Shown here piece after piece: positions 29,274 through 39,279 of a DNA stretch of 62,376 bases. The stretch spans positions 27,501 through 89,876 of the forward strand of contig CAJJBF010000013.1 of the NCBI GenBank assembly GCA_905182375.1. The letters are read 5' to 3'. A model generated the notes under the pieces. The model worked only from the letters and a program-made list of their open reading frames with translations, searched no databases and was not told the DNA's origin. This stretch comes from Flammeovirgaceae bacterium UBA4465. GTDB taxonomy: Bacteria; Bacteroidota; Bacteroidia; Cytophagales; Cyclobacteriaceae. Made by a program: the position numbers and the translations under genes. The stretch's first letter is position 1. Each line of letters begins with the position of its first letter.

Positions 29274-30824
29274 TTGGCTATTTCTAGTATTTTCAATGAC
29301 GTTTTGGGTCCAGTGATGCGAGGACCCTCCAGTTCGCACAGTGCGGCTGCTTGCCGTATAGGCCTATTATTAAGGCAACTCATGCATGAGCAGATCACTG
29401 CTATTGTGGTAGACTATGATCCCAACGGATCTTTGGTAACTACGCATGAGAGTCAAGGGACCGATATGGGACTGTATGGTGGCCTACTTGGTTGGGAGGC
29501 GGATGATGAGCAAATGCCACATTACCGTTCGGCCCTTGAAAAAGCAGGTATCGAGACTATCGTAAACTATTTAGATTACGAGGCACCGCATCCTAACTAT
29601 TATCGCATATCTATCTCAAATCAATGGATCACTCATACCCTGTCGGCCATAAGTATCGGAGGTGGCATGATGGAAGTGCTCAATATAGATGGGGCAGAAG
29701 TTTCTATTTTTGGGGACAAATATGTAGTGTTGATTTATGGAGAGAACCTTGGATTACTTCGATCTATCTTGCCTGATTGGGCGCAAAGGAACCTTCGATT
29801 AACGACAAGTTTCCTTGAAATCAGTACACTTATTGAATTTAAAAAAGAGGAAATAGCCGAACTTGAATCTTTACCCGGGGTCTCAAATGTATGCCAGTTG
29901 AAACCAGTGGTCCCCATTTTGGAAGGAAATACGTCCAATCTCCCTTTTAGATATTGTAGCCAAATGATTGAGTTAGGGAATTCAGAAAAGCTTGAATTAT
30001 GGGAATTGGGTCTTTTATATGAATCCAAAAGAGGTAATATTTCTCAAAAAACGGCTTGGTTAAAAATGGAAAATATAGCCAAAATAATGAAAGAGGGAAT
30101 AAAAAAAGGATTGGAGGGAACCCATTATGATGACAGGATATTACCGGTACAGTCCACGAAATACAAGTTAAAAGATGATAGTGGGCAATTGCTCAATGGG
30201 GGAATGCTCAATAAAATGATCATGTATACCACAGCTATGATGGAGGTGAAAAGTGCCATGGAAGTTTTTGTCGCTGCACCCACAGCGGGATCTTGTGGTG
30301 TGTTGCCTGGCACCCTCTTTGGGGCTGCAGAAGCACTTGATTCGGATCCAGATACCATTATTAAAGCTTTATTTTCGGCAGGCATCATTGGTGTTTTTAT
30401 CGCCGAATATGCTACTTTCTCAGCAGAAGTAGCCGGATGTCAGGCTGAGACTGGCGCAGGAGGATCTATGGCGGCAGCTGCTTTGGTCACTTTGATGGGC
30501 GGCACTTTAAAACAAGGAGTGGCGGCTGCTTCGTTCGCGCTTCAAAATTCATTAGGCATTATTTGTGATCCGATTGGCAATCGAGTAGAAGCCCCTTGCT
30601 TGGGTAAAAATGTAATGGCGTCGTCTAATGCATTGTCTTGTGCCAACATGGCTTTATCTGATTATGAAGCCTTGATTCCTTTCGACGAAGTAGTCATGAC
30701 AATGAAGGAAGTAGGAGATGCGATGACGCATGAGCTTAAATGTACCGGTTTAGGGGGATTGGCAGCTACTCCCACAGCTAAGGCCATTGAAAAAAAACTC
30801 AGAGAAAAGGCCAAATTTTGCTGA
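29274..30824 (+). CDS. sdaA: L-serine ammonia-lyase, iron-sulfur type, single chain
   Basis: The 516-residue enzyme deaminates L-serine to pyruvate. The N-terminal half is the beta domain (DVLGPVMRGPSSSHSAAACRIG at 9-30), followed by an ACT-like segment. The C-terminal half is the catalytic alpha domain with APTAGSCGVLPG (near 338-349), the 4Fe-4S cysteines in GCQAETGAGG (near 383), APCLGKN (near 442) and ELKCTGLGG (near 489). Beta and alpha are separate chains in some bacteria but fused here. The start is TTG at 29274, because a stop codon lies two codons upstream and no earlier ATG is in frame. It is divergent from cutC. Confidence 0.93.
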   Translation: MAISSIFNDVLGPVMRGPSSSHSAAACRIGLLLRQLMHEQITAIVVDYDPNGSLVTTHESQGTDMGLYGGLLGWEADDEQMPHYRSALEKAGIETIVNYLDYEAPHPNYYRISISNQWITHTLSAISIGGGMMEVLNIDGAEVSIFGDKYVVLIYGENLGLLRSILPDWAQRNLRLTTSFLEISTLIEFKKEEIAELESLPGVSNVCQLKPVVPILEGNTSNLPFRYCSQMIELGNSEKLELWELGLLYESKRGNISQKTAWLKMENIAKIMKEGIKKGLEGTHYDDRILPVQSTKYKLKDDSGQLLNGGMLNKMIMYTTAMMEVKSAMEVFVAAPTAGSCGVLPGTLFGAAEALDSDPDTIIKALFSAGIIGVFIAEYATFSAEVAGCQAETGAGGSMAAAALVTLMGGTLKQGVAAASFALQNSLGIICDPIGNRVEAPCLGKNVMASSNALSCANMALSDYEALIPFDEVVMTMKEVGDAMTHELKCTGLGGLAATPTAKAIEKKLREKAKFC

Positions 30825-31023
30825 TTTTCTTGTCTAGAAGCCTTGTTAAACTTGCTTCAATAACAGGATGAATTCTACTTCTTTTGGGAATCCTTCAAAA
30901 GGTTAAATGCATTTTTAAATATTTGCCCTAATAGATGAATATCTGGGCATATTTGGATCTACATTTGCGTTTGGGCAGTTGATTAATGCTGCCAGATCAA
31001 GTGAATTTAATCTTATCTATCTA

Positions 31024-32907
31024 GTGAATTATTTATCTGTTGAGCGTCTCACCAAGAGCTTTGATGAAAAGCAATTATTTGAAGAAATTACTTTTGGACT
31101 TGAACAAGGTCAAAAAGCGGCCTTAGTCGGAGTCAACGGATGTGGAAAATCTACGCTGCTTAAAGTGATCGCAGGCTTACTGCATCCCAATTCAGGTGAA
31201 GTCACCTTTAGGAAAGGAATTAGTCTTTCAATTTTGACCCAAAATCCTGAGTTTGCAGATGAGGATACGGTGATGCAAGCCGTTTTTTCCAAAGACCGAG
31301 AAGAGCTCAAGGCCATTCGAAATTATGAATCGGCGCTTATGAAAATGGAGAAAAATCCTGAAAGCGTAGTTGATTTATCTCCTTTTATCGAGCAAATGGA
31401 TGCTTTGAATGCATGGGATTATGAACATCAGGTAAAAGAAATCTTGGGAAAACTAGGGATTCATACCTTGGATCAAAAAATGGGAGAATTGTCTGGTGGT
31501 CAGAAAAAGCGGGTAGCTTTGGCTCAATGTCTCGTCGTGAAGCCCCATGTGCTCATTTTGGATGAGCCAACCAATCATCTAGACTTAGAGATTATCGAAT
31601 GGTTAGAGGAGTATTTAGCGACCCAAAATCTCACTTTATTGATGGTGACGCATGATCGCTATTTTCTTGACCGCGTAACCAATGAAATCTTAGAGATTGA
31701 CGCCGGTCAGATATTTAAATATCACGGAAATTATAGTGATTTTCTGCAACAAAAATCAGATCGGGAAGAGCAGCAAGCTGTCACGGTTGGTAAAGCAAAA
31801 AATTTACTTAAAAAAGAACTAGAATGGATGCGTCGACAACCTAAGGCGCGTGGAACGAAGGCGAAATACCGTATAGATGCTTTTTATGACGTCAAGGAAA
31901 AGGCCAGTCAGACGGTAACTAAGAGTGAAATGGAGGTCAATCTTAAATCCGATCGCCAAGGGAAGAAGATCATGGAGATCAAACATATTTCTAAGATTTT
32001 TGATGATAAAAAAGTCATTGATGATTTTAGTTATGTATTTCAGCGCAAAGAGCGTATCGGCATCGTGGGGGCTAATGGTGCAGGAAAATCAACATTTCTC
32101 AATATTTTGACTCAAAATCTAACTCCCGATTTAGGTGAACTGGACATAGGTCAAACAACAAAGTTTGGATATTATACTCAAGATGAAGCTGTTTTCGATC
32201 CCCAAATGAAGGTCATCGAAGTAGTGAAAGAGGTAGCCGAGTTTATTCAATTGGCGGACGGATCTGAAGTTTCAGCCTCTAATCTCTTAACCCAGTTTCT
32301 TTTCCTACCCAGTGTGCAATACAATCTTATAGGCAAATTGAGTGGAGGTGAAAAAAGGAGGCTTCAATTGCTACGGGTGCTCATGGCCAACCCCAATTTT
32401 TTAGTATTAGACGAACCTACCAACGATTTGGACATCATGACTCTGAATGTATTGGAGGATTATCTAGACAAATTTGATGGATGTTTGATGATTGTTTCCC
32501 ATGACCGCTATTTTATGGACAAGCTGGTTGATCATTTATTTGTGTTTGAAGGGCAAGGCATTATTCGAGATTTCCCAGGAAATTATACCGATTATCGTGC
32601 AATCGAAGGTGGATTAAAGTCAGTGAAGGAAATTGTCCAGAGACCATCGAATACCGAGACCAATGGGTCTAAGAAAGTGGCAGATGGCCCGCGTAAAATG
32701 ACGTTTAATGAGAAAAGGGAGCTTGAGCAGATTGAAAAGGAGCTGAGTCACCGTGAAAGTCAAAAGAAGGCTATTGAAGATGCTTTGGCCAAGGAAACCG
32801 ATTATGAAAAATTGACGGCGTTGGGTATTGAATTGGATCAAATAAAGACTCTTGCCGAGGTTAAAGAACTGCGTTGGCTTGAGCTGAGTGAGCTTGATAC
32901 ATTTTAA
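31024..32907 (+). CDS. ABC-F family ATP-binding protein
   Basis: The 627-residue protein has two ABC ATPase domains and no membrane segments. The first has Walker A GVNGCGKST (near 39), signature LSGGQKKR (near 161) and Walker B LILDEPTNHLD. The second has GANGAGKST (near 356), LSGGEKRR (near 440) and LVLDEPTNDLD. A basic linker (about 245-310, ARGTKAKYRIDAF) and a C-terminal coiled coil (about 560-620) are typical of ABC-F translation factors that act on stalled or antibiotic-bound ribosomes. I chose GTG 31024 because VNYLSVERL matches the usual start MNYLSVENL; the longer frame from 30979 has no such match. Confidence 0.92.
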   Translation: MNYLSVERLTKSFDEKQLFEEITFGLEQGQKAALVGVNGCGKSTLLKVIAGLLHPNSGEVTFRKGISLSILTQNPEFADEDTVMQAVFSKDREELKAIRNYESALMKMEKNPESVVDLSPFIEQMDALNAWDYEHQVKEILGKLGIHTLDQKMGELSGGQKKRVALAQCLVVKPHVLILDEPTNHLDLEIIEWLEEYLATQNLTLLMVTHDRYFLDRVTNEILEIDAGQIFKYHGNYSDFLQQKSDREEQQAVTVGKAKNLLKKELEWMRRQPKARGTKAKYRIDAFYDVKEKASQTVTKSEMEVNLKSDRQGKKIMEIKHISKIFDDKKVIDDFSYVFQRKERIGIVGANGAGKSTFLNILTQNLTPDLGELDIGQTTKFGYYTQDEAVFDPQMKVIEVVKEVAEFIQLADGSEVSASNLLTQFLFLPSVQYNLIGKLSGGEKRRLQLLRVLMANPNFLVLDEPTNDLDIMTLNVLEDYLDKFDGCLMIVSHDRYFMDKLVDHLFVFEGQGIIRDFPGNYTDYRAIEGGLKSVKEIVQRPSNTETNGSKKVADGPRKMTFNEKRELEQIEKELSHRESQKKAIEDALAKETDYEKLTALGIELDQIKTLAEVKELRWLELSELDTF

Positions 32908-33194
32908 TGATCTTTACCTTGAAGATAGTATTTTTCCATTACAAAAGTGCCAAAAGGGATAAATGAAGCAGTAAAGGCCAGGCAAAAAGCAATAAAATCC
33001 CAGTTAAATTTAAAAGTAATCCAGCACAAGGTGATGACATAAAGCAGGAACAGCAGTCCATGGATCATCCCAACCACCTGATTGGGCCAAAAAATCAATA
33101 ATTGGTATTTTAAGGGCATCGTTATTGCGAAAGAAAGCAAAGAGATCCCCTCTGCTCGTGCAATCAATCTGAAAAAAGGTAGCCATCGAATCAT
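32904..33194 (-). CDS. DUF3817 family small membrane protein
   Basis: The 96-residue protein carries three hydrophobic segments and the conserved motifs of DUF3817: RLIARAEGISLL at 9-20, PLKYQ near 27 and MIHGLLFLLYV near 42-52. No function is established for the family. It overlaps the convergent ABC-F gene by four bases. Confidence 0.85.
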   Translation of the reverse strand: MIRWLPFFRLIARAEGISLLSFAITMPLKYQLLIFWPNQVVGMIHGLLFLLYVITLCWITFKFNWDFIAFCLAFTASFIPFGTFVMEKYYLQGKDH

Positions 33195-33218
33195 ATCGCG
33201 TGATAAGAGCAGTAGAAA

Positions 33219-34019
33219 TTAATGTTTATCATAATATTCTAAGGCCTCGGGAAGATGTTTTTTAAGGTCCTCAATACGACGTTCGTTGGAGGGATGCGTT
33301 GATACCCATTCGGGTGCACCAGAACCATCGGACATTTCGGCCATTCTTTTCCAAAACCCAGGGGCAGCCTCTGGATTATAACCAGCGATGGCCATGAAGA
33401 CCAATCCCATTCTATCGGCTTCACTTTCATGTTTTCGAGAAAATTTCAGAATGCCTATTTGGGTACCTGCACCTACGGATTGGAGTAAGATATCACGGGT
33501 TAAGGCTGACTTGTTTTGGGTTGCAAGCGAGAGTGAAGCCAACAGCCCATTGGTAATCAAACCCTGGCTCATTCGCTCTCTACCGTGATTGGCAATGGCA
33601 TGGGCAATTTCATGACCCATCACCACAGCAATGCCTTTTTCTCCCTGGCATACCGGTAGGATTCCTGTATAAAAAGCGACCTTACCGCCTGGCATGCACC
33701 AAGCGTTGACCGTTTCGTCTTCGATCAGATTAAATTCCCATTCAAAATCATTGAGGGCCTCACTTTGTCCTTCCTTCTCAAGATAGGCTTCTACTGCTTT
33801 TTGTATTTTTATGCCTACTTTTTTAATCAAAGCCGCCTGCGCATTATTTTCGGAAATTTCATTGGCCTTTAGGACCTCATCGTATTGCTGAAAACTCATG
33901 GGGATCAATTCTGAGGTTTTGATCATGCTCAATTGAGACCTACCAGTGATGGGTACCGTAGCGCAGCCTAATAGCAATAGTAACATGCTGATTAGCGGCC
34001 AAGATCGAAGTTTTATCAT
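33219..34019 (-). CDS. M48 family metalloprotease, lipoprotein
   Basis: The 266-residue protein starts with a signal peptide and lipobox (LLLLGCATVPITGRSQLS), so it is lipid-anchored in the periplasm. The zinc motif HEIAHAIANHGRERM lies near 135-149 and the third ligand is in HESEADRMG near 196. These features match the LoiP/BepA-type M48 proteases that degrade misfolded outer-membrane proteins. It is 24 bases from the DUF3817 gene on the same strand. Confidence 0.92.
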   Translation of the reverse strand: MIKLRSWPLISMLLLLLGCATVPITGRSQLSMIKTSELIPMSFQQYDEVLKANEISENNAQAALIKKVGIKIQKAVEAYLEKEGQSEALNDFEWEFNLIEDETVNAWCMPGGKVAFYTGILPVCQGEKGIAVVMGHEIAHAIANHGRERMSQGLITNGLLASLSLATQNKSALTRDILLQSVGAGTQIGILKFSRKHESEADRMGLVFMAIAGYNPEAAPGFWKRMAEMSDGSGAPEWVSTHPSNERRIEDLKKHLPEALEYYDKH

Positions 34020-34063
34020 TCGTTTTTACGCCAAGATTAATGGATTCTTCTCCTATTTATATA

Positions 34064-34096
34064 AAAAAGCCTCACAATCTAATCGTAAGGCTTTTT
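34064..34096 (-). terminator. Terminator downstream of the 308-residue lipoprotein gene
   Basis: AAAAAGCCT (34064-34072) and AGGCTTTTT (34088-34096) form a perfect 9-bp stem with a 15-base loop, with a U-rich tail when read on the minus strand. It follows the minus-strand lipoprotein gene that ends at 34123. Confidence 0.8.
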
Positions 34097-34122
34097 ATTA
34101 TTAAATTATTTGGAAACAATTT

Positions 34123-35049
34123 TTATTCACTTGCAGCTAATTTCATTTCAAGCTCGATCATACCGTCTGATCCATCTGTACCCGTGATTGTACTTACATG
34201 AATTAAACCTTGTACGTTATCTACAGTTTTGAACATAAGTATGTCATTTGCAGACAGATTGGTTATGGTACCATTGGCATCGGTCACATCGACACCGGCT
34301 AGAGCCGTTTCTATGTCACTGACCGAAACCATTTCAAGATACTCAGCACTTGTGATGGTTGTGACAGCTAAAGTCGTTGCATTTTGTGATCCCCACGCAG
34401 ATAGGTCATAGATAGTATATTCAGCAGGAGAGGCCAATGCGGCATTATCACTGGATCCGTAATAGTAACCAAAGTCGATACTTGCTGATACGGGATCGGA
34501 AGTCGATATAACATTACCTAAGCTATAAGTTTGATTATTGGCAATAGAATAAAAAGTTTGAGAGCTACTATCACCAAGAGGAGCATACAACATCACAGCA
34601 GTCTGAATTTTGGCTGCCGGAGAAACGACGACAAAAGAAAAAGAAGCGTTTGCTGTATTTCCTTCTTCATCAACGGCCTCGAAATCGATGCTACCGTCTC
34701 CCAAGGAATTAGATGTTGAAACGGTCAAAGTGACCTCAGCATTGGTGGTGCCAGAGGCTATATCCAAGTCATTTCGATTGATAGTACTCGATGCAACATC
34801 TCCACTTGTATTTAAAGTATTGAAGCCTGCTTCTGCAGTTATGGAAATGACAATAGAGAAAGAATCCGCTGCACTCACGTTTCCACCATCCACCAAAGTG
34901 GTGCCATCGGAGGTCGTTGCCGATAGGGAGATGTCGATGTTTGGAACTACTACATCTATAGGTAGTACGTCGTCTTCGCTACATCCATAAAAAAAGACAA
35001 GTCCTAATAGGGAAGAAGCGATGATTATTTTTTTAAATATATTTTTCAT
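34123..35049 (-). CDS. Surface-type lipoprotein with Ig-like segment
   Basis: The 308-residue protein begins with a signal peptide and lipobox ending in FFYGCSEDDV, where the acidic residues after Cys suggest export to the cell surface. The mature part is Ser/Thr/Asp-rich and beta-like. Residues 40-140 resemble an Ig-like domain of cell-surface proteins (FSIVISITAEAGFNTL, DFEAVDEEGNTANASFSF). The C-terminal half has no recognised family. No nearby gene hints at a role. Its composition (few basic residues) resembles the small lipoprotein at 18450. Confidence 0.75.
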   Translation of the reverse strand: MKNIFKKIIIASSLLGLVFFYGCSEDDVLPIDVVVPNIDISLSATTSDGTTLVDGGNVSAADSFSIVISITAEAGFNTLNTSGDVASSTINRNDLDIASGTTNAEVTLTVSTSNSLGDGSIDFEAVDEEGNTANASFSFVVVSPAAKIQTAVMLYAPLGDSSSQTFYSIANNQTYSLGNVISTSDPVSASIDFGYYYGSSDNAALASPAEYTIYDLSAWGSQNATTLAVTTITSAEYLEMVSVSDIETALAGVDVTDANGTITNLSANDILMFKTVDNVQGLIHVSTITGTDGSDGMIELEMKLAASE

Positions 35050-35321
35050 TTGTAATTATTAATTGAATTATTTGATTGATTTAAAAATTGCTAAAAGTTT
35101 TCTAAAACACGAATTTCAACAATTTTGAATTGATATGCTCAATAAAAATGTTAATATTTAATAATATAGTTGGTAACTCATTTAATGAAGTCATAATTAA
35201 ATAAGTCCAATATTTTTGATTCTTAACTTCATGTAATTGGTTAAATTAAATAAGGGTCTTGCTTGAGGGATGAAAAGGCTATATTTAAGGCTAAATATTT
35301 TCTTGTTTCAAATATGATATT

Positions 35322-38012
35322 ATGAAAAAGTCATTAGTTGTGTTGGGTGTATTATTGGTCAGTCTACTTGGGATTCTTATTGCCGTACCCATCCTTTTCA
35401 AGGAAGACGCCAAAAAGGCGGTTGATGATGCTATTGCGGAACAAGTAAACGCCCATGTTTTTTATGATCAAGAAGGGTTCAGTCTTTCTTTATTTGAAAA
35501 TTTTCCAAACTTCACTTTTTCAATGAAGGATTTTGGGGTTTCAGGTATCGATACTTTTGCCTCTGATACCTTGATTCAAGTAGCCTCTTTTGAAATCACT
35601 CTTGATCTTCTATCTGTGATCTCCGGAGAACAAATAATGATTAATGAAATAAGTCTGAAGTCACCCGAGATTACTATTTTATCCTTATCCGACGGACAAA
35701 ACAATTATGATATTTTTAAAGAAACTACCGATAATACCCCTTCGAAAACCCCGACTGAAGAGGAGTTAACGTTCAGTTTAGCGATAAAAAAATGGCAAAT
35801 TATCGATGGAAATTTTACGTATGACGACCTTTTAAATGGAATTCATACTTCACTACTAGGTATTAATCATATAGGTTCTGGAGACTTTTCTCAAGATATC
35901 TTTGATCTAATGACCAAAACAACCATTGTTTCGGTAGATCTAAATTATGAGGGTACAAATTATCTCAAAGAAAAGACCTTCGATGCGGACCTCAACATGA
36001 AGATGAATTTACCAGACTCAAAATATACTTTCAGTGACAACTCATTGACATTGGGAGCATTGAGTGTCGGTTTGAATGGAGATGTGATCCTTCCCGCAGA
36101 TTCGGATATGGTATTGGATATTGAATTTCAATCGCTGGATATGTCTATTAAATCAATTCTTTCACTTTTGCCGGGTGATTATTCATCTTATTTGGAAAAT
36201 GTAAGCGCTGATGGTGAGGTAGGTATCGAAGGTAAGGTAAGTGGCGTCTATAACGAATTACGGTTACCGGATATAAATATCAATGCCATGATATTCAATG
36301 GCTATTTGGCTTACCAAGAATATCCCTTACCTATTGAAGAGGTTCAATTGGAAGCTGCTTTAGTCATACCGGGCGTCAATATGGATTTGCTGTCTTTTTC
36401 CATGCCTCACTTTTCGATGCAGGTGGAGGGTCAAGATTTCCAGGCCCAAATGGAGTTTAACAATTTAGCAAATTATACTTGGGATTTGAATGCCAGCGGA
36501 GGACTTGACTTAGGTAAAATATTTCAGATCATACCCGTTGAAGGAATGGACCTCAAAGGATTGATCTCTGGAAGTTTTGAGACCTCAGGTAATATGCTTC
36601 TGATAGAAGAAGAAAAGTATGAACAACTTCCTACCAAAGGTCGCGTGCAGGTAACTGATTTTAGTATTTCCGATGAAACGCTCCCAGTGGATATCAGGAT
36701 TACAGAAGCAGATTTGAGTTTTGATAATGAGCAAATCGCTTTGACTCAGTTTAAGGTCCTCTTTGGTGAAAGTGATCTCCAAATGACAGGTACCTTAGAA
36801 AACTTCATAGGCTATGCATTGGAGCCTTCAGAGGTATTACATGGAAAATTAAATTTCAATGCGAAAATATTAAATCTTAATCCTTTCCTCACAGCGACCG
36901 ATACTTCAGTAACGGATGCTGCAGTGGATACCGCAGTGCTTGAAATAATAAGAATTCCGATCAATATCGATGTAGCATTGAACACTCAGATTGGACGTTT
37001 GTTATATGATAACCTGGAGTTCAATGATATGGAAGGGAAGATTACGATGAGTGAAGGCATTGCGCAGTTAGATAATTTAGATTTTAATCTTTTAGCAGGA
37101 GGCTTTTTGATGAGTGGGTTTTATAATTCTAATCCTCCGTTGCCACTATTTAATTTTAATTTTAAGATATCCTCCATGTCTATAAAAGAGACATTCTCTT
37201 CATTTAATACCATTCAGGAAATGGCGCCCATGGCGAAGGACCTAGCGGGTGTTTTTTCCACCGAATTCGTTACGGATGGGGTGTTAGATACCGCTATGAT
37301 GCCGGTCATGGAATCTTTATTCACCTTTGGTCTTATAGACTTGGAATCGACCACCTATAGCAATCCCAAATTCATTAAAGGATTGAATAAAATAACCGGG
37401 GATAAAGAAGAAACGCTGAAACTTCAAGATATTAATTTTGAATATACCATCGAAGACGGGACCTTAATCATTGAACCTTTCGATTTTAAATTAGCGGGAA
37501 GGACCACGACCGTTTATGGGTCAAGTGGGATTTCAGGTATCCAGGCGAATATGGATTATACCCTTGAGACCGATCTTAAAACGGGCAACTTAGGGGCAGC
37601 GGCCAATAATATGATTGCTTCCTTGACGGGCTTGAATGATCTGGTAGCTGAAGAGGTGAGGATAAAAATTAAGATCGAAAGAAATTATGAAGATCCTCAA
37701 TTTCGGTTAGATGGAATTTCTAATACTAAAAAAAGTCCCGGTGATAAGAAAATCAAAGATTTAGCCAAAGAGCGAGCAAAAAATAAACTCAAAAAGCAGC
37801 AAAAATTAGCCGAAAAGAAGATTCAAGAAGAACTAGATAAGCAGAAGGCTGTTTTGAAGGTAGAAGCGGATAAGAAAGCAGCTGCACTCAAGTTAGAAGC
37901 GGAAAAAAAGGGAGAGGATATAAAGGAAGAGGCCAAAGAAGTATTGACCGATCAGATCAAATCAAAACTAGGGGGGAAACTCAAAGGTCTCAAAAAGAAA
38001 GATGGAAATTAA
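35322..38012 (+). CDS. AsmA-like large envelope protein
   Basis: The 896-residue protein has an N-terminal membrane anchor (residues 1-25, SLVVLGVLLVSLLGILIAVPIL) followed by a long beta-rich periplasmic region. The start EDAKKAVDDAIAEQVNAHVFY and the DFGVSGIDTFASDTLIQVASFEI stretch are typical of AsmA relatives in Bacteroidota. AsmA-like proteins are implicated in lipid transport between membranes and outer-membrane biogenesis. The last 90 residues are a Lys/Glu/Ala-rich helix (repeated KLEAEKK-type units, about 800-880), likely a coiled coil and an unusual addition. Confidence 0.85.
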   Translation: MKKSLVVLGVLLVSLLGILIAVPILFKEDAKKAVDDAIAEQVNAHVFYDQEGFSLSLFENFPNFTFSMKDFGVSGIDTFASDTLIQVASFEITLDLLSVISGEQIMINEISLKSPEITILSLSDGQNNYDIFKETTDNTPSKTPTEEELTFSLAIKKWQIIDGNFTYDDLLNGIHTSLLGINHIGSGDFSQDIFDLMTKTTIVSVDLNYEGTNYLKEKTFDADLNMKMNLPDSKYTFSDNSLTLGALSVGLNGDVILPADSDMVLDIEFQSLDMSIKSILSLLPGDYSSYLENVSADGEVGIEGKVSGVYNELRLPDININAMIFNGYLAYQEYPLPIEEVQLEAALVIPGVNMDLLSFSMPHFSMQVEGQDFQAQMEFNNLANYTWDLNASGGLDLGKIFQIIPVEGMDLKGLISGSFETSGNMLLIEEEKYEQLPTKGRVQVTDFSISDETLPVDIRITEADLSFDNEQIALTQFKVLFGESDLQMTGTLENFIGYALEPSEVLHGKLNFNAKILNLNPFLTATDTSVTDAAVDTAVLEIIRIPINIDVALNTQIGRLLYDNLEFNDMEGKITMSEGIAQLDNLDFNLLAGGFLMSGFYNSNPPLPLFNFNFKISSMSIKETFSSFNTIQEMAPMAKDLAGVFSTEFVTDGVLDTAMMPVMESLFTFGLIDLESTTYSNPKFIKGLNKITGDKEETLKLQDINFEYTIEDGTLIIEPFDFKLAGRTTTVYGSSGISGIQANMDYTLETDLKTGNLGAAANNMIASLTGLNDLVAEEVRIKIKIERNYEDPQFRLDGISNTKKSPGDKKIKDLAKERAKNKLKKQQKLAEKKIQEELDKQKAVLKVEADKKAAALKLEAEKKGEDIKEEAKEVLTDQIKSKLGGKLKGLKKKDGN

Positions 38013-38397
38013 AAAAAGGCTGTATTGATCTGAATGTTTTAGGTACATGTCGTATATCAATAATCTTTTAGTTTTACTCATAAAAAGGAACAACTAATCA
38101 AGATGATGTTATCAGCATTATTTATTTTGGGACTTAGGAGAATAGGCTTAATTTCATTGAAATTTAATACGATGAAATGGACTAGTGTAAAACTTTGAGC
38201 ACTTAATGCAAATTTTATTTTTGAATCACTGTTAGATTCATTTTGTCTAGTCTTACTTCACAACCTTCGGAATGATCAAAATCTTGAATAATTGAATTTG
38301 AATACTCCCATCGTTTATGGGGATAAATATTTTATAATTGGTTTGTCAAACTTATATGAATAATAGAGGTTTATTGCCAAATCGAACATGTAGCTCG
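38013..38397. other. Intergenic region upstream of the SAM riboswitch, 385 bases
   Basis: No gene was recognised. The stretch holds one good promoter-like pattern (38194-38223) and otherwise only short weak hairpins such as GAATC...GATTC near 38224-38240. It may contain decayed coding sequence, but no reading frame with a recognisable product could be found. Confidence 0.5.
38194..38223 (+). promoter_or_regulatory. Candidate Bacteroidota promoter for the riboswitch transcript
   Basis: TTTG at 38194-38197 is followed after 18 bases by TATTTTTG at 38216-38223, an exact match to TTTG-N18-TAnnTTTG. Transcription would start near 38229 and run into the S-box element at 38398. AT-rich sequence produces such matches by chance, so support is moderate. 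Confidence 0.4.
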
Positions 38398-38482
38398 ATT
38401 TATTAAGAAGTGCTTAGAGACAGGCTCGATGATGCGCTAGCAACCCCCCTTCGAAGAGGTAGGTGCTAATTTCTGATAAATA
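38398..38482 (+). promoter_or_regulatory. SAM-I (S-box) riboswitch
   Basis: The segment fits the S-box consensus in order. The outer P1 helix is ATTTAT at 38398-38403 with ATAAAT at 38476-38481. The conserved AAGA follows the 5' strand. P2 with its kink-turn is formed by GTGC, GAGACAGGCTCGATGA and GCGC. Then come the conserved GCAACC with a short hairpin loop, and AGGTGCTAATTTCTG at 38461-38475. Such RNAs bind S-adenosylmethionine and shut off methionine and sulfur genes when it is plentiful. The genes that follow are decayed sulfur-transport and metZ genes, which agrees with the identification. An open frame on the opposite strand across this site is not credible. Confidence 0.82.
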
Positions 38483-38729
38483 AATTAAATGCTTATGATT
38501 AACATGAAAAGTCTCAGTACCCAAGCAATATGGAATGCGATTCATTCCAATCATCTCAACTCCTTTTCCACCTACTTCACCTACATAAGTTGCTGCGATA
38601 TTTAGCATAACTTTTCGTGTAATCAACAATCACATTTTATAGACTATCCTAAATGCGCACTGTTTTGGGTATCTAAAGAGGATATCATTCATCTTACTTC
38701 ATCAATATTTTTACTTTTAAATTCAAACT
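38483..38729. other. Spacer between the riboswitch and the transporter remnants
   Basis: About 250 bases lie between the S-box element and the first YeeE-like ATG, longer than the usual riboswitch-to-gene distance. Translation of the three plus-strand frames shows no known methionine-pathway protein. A short frame MKSLSTQAIWNAIHS near 38511 ends quickly. A deleted or fully eroded first gene is possible. Confidence 0.4.
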
Positions 38730-39279
38730 ATGGAAAAACTAATGGAGGTTATTCAAAATCCTTGGCCTTGGTATGTCTCGGGTCCATTATTGGGCATGAC
38801 CGTTCCCTTATTATTACTCTCTAGCAATAAACAATTTGGAGTTTCTTCTGTTTTTAGACACGTGGGATGTGCCTTGAATTGGAAAAAATTGAATACTTTA
38901 ATTATGATTTAAAAAATCATATTTGGAACCTATTGTTTATCGTTGGGCTTATTTTCTCTGCTATTTTTTTACTGCAATGGGTTGAAGTAAAACAAGGAGT
39001 TTTAAGTGATGCGGCTCAATTATATTTCGATTCAAGGTCTATTTTGATTGAAGGGATATTGCCCATATCGAGTTTTACAAGGAGTTTTGGGGAGGAAATA
39101 TTTATGAGTGCCTTTGGTGGATTATGTATTGGATTTGGTTCGAGATATGCCAACGGATGTGCATAGGCCATGCCATTACGGGATTATCATTACTTAGTTT
39201 CGGCTCGTTGATTGCAGTTATTGGATTTTTCATAGGCGGATTTTTGGGCACATTTCTCATTTTAGATTCGATTTTATGA
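38730..39279 (+). pseudogene. YeeE/YedE family sulfur transporter, first component, frameshifted
   Basis: The frame starting at ATG 38730 reads NPWPWYVSGPLLGMTVPLLLL and FGVSSVFRH, typical of the first of two YeeE/YedE (DUF395) proteins. It shifts near 38865 into a second frame (EKIEYFNYDLKNHIWNLLF to FGGLCIGFGSRYANGCA). That frame meets TAG, and a one-base loss near 39163 moves the remainder, GHAITGLSLLSFGSLIAVIGFF, to a third frame ending at 39279. All parts of the family are present, so a complete gene was broken by at least two small indels. YeeE-type proteins import thiosulfate or other reduced sulfur compounds. Confidence 0.82.

Noticed and set aside
30960..30967. TACATTTG before the ABC-F gene as a promoter
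   Set aside because: The nearest upstream TTTG is 34 bases away, outside the usual spacing.
38414..38629. A 71-codon minus-strand frame
   Set aside because: It runs antisense across the S-box riboswitch, resembles no protein and has no plausible neighbours on that strand.
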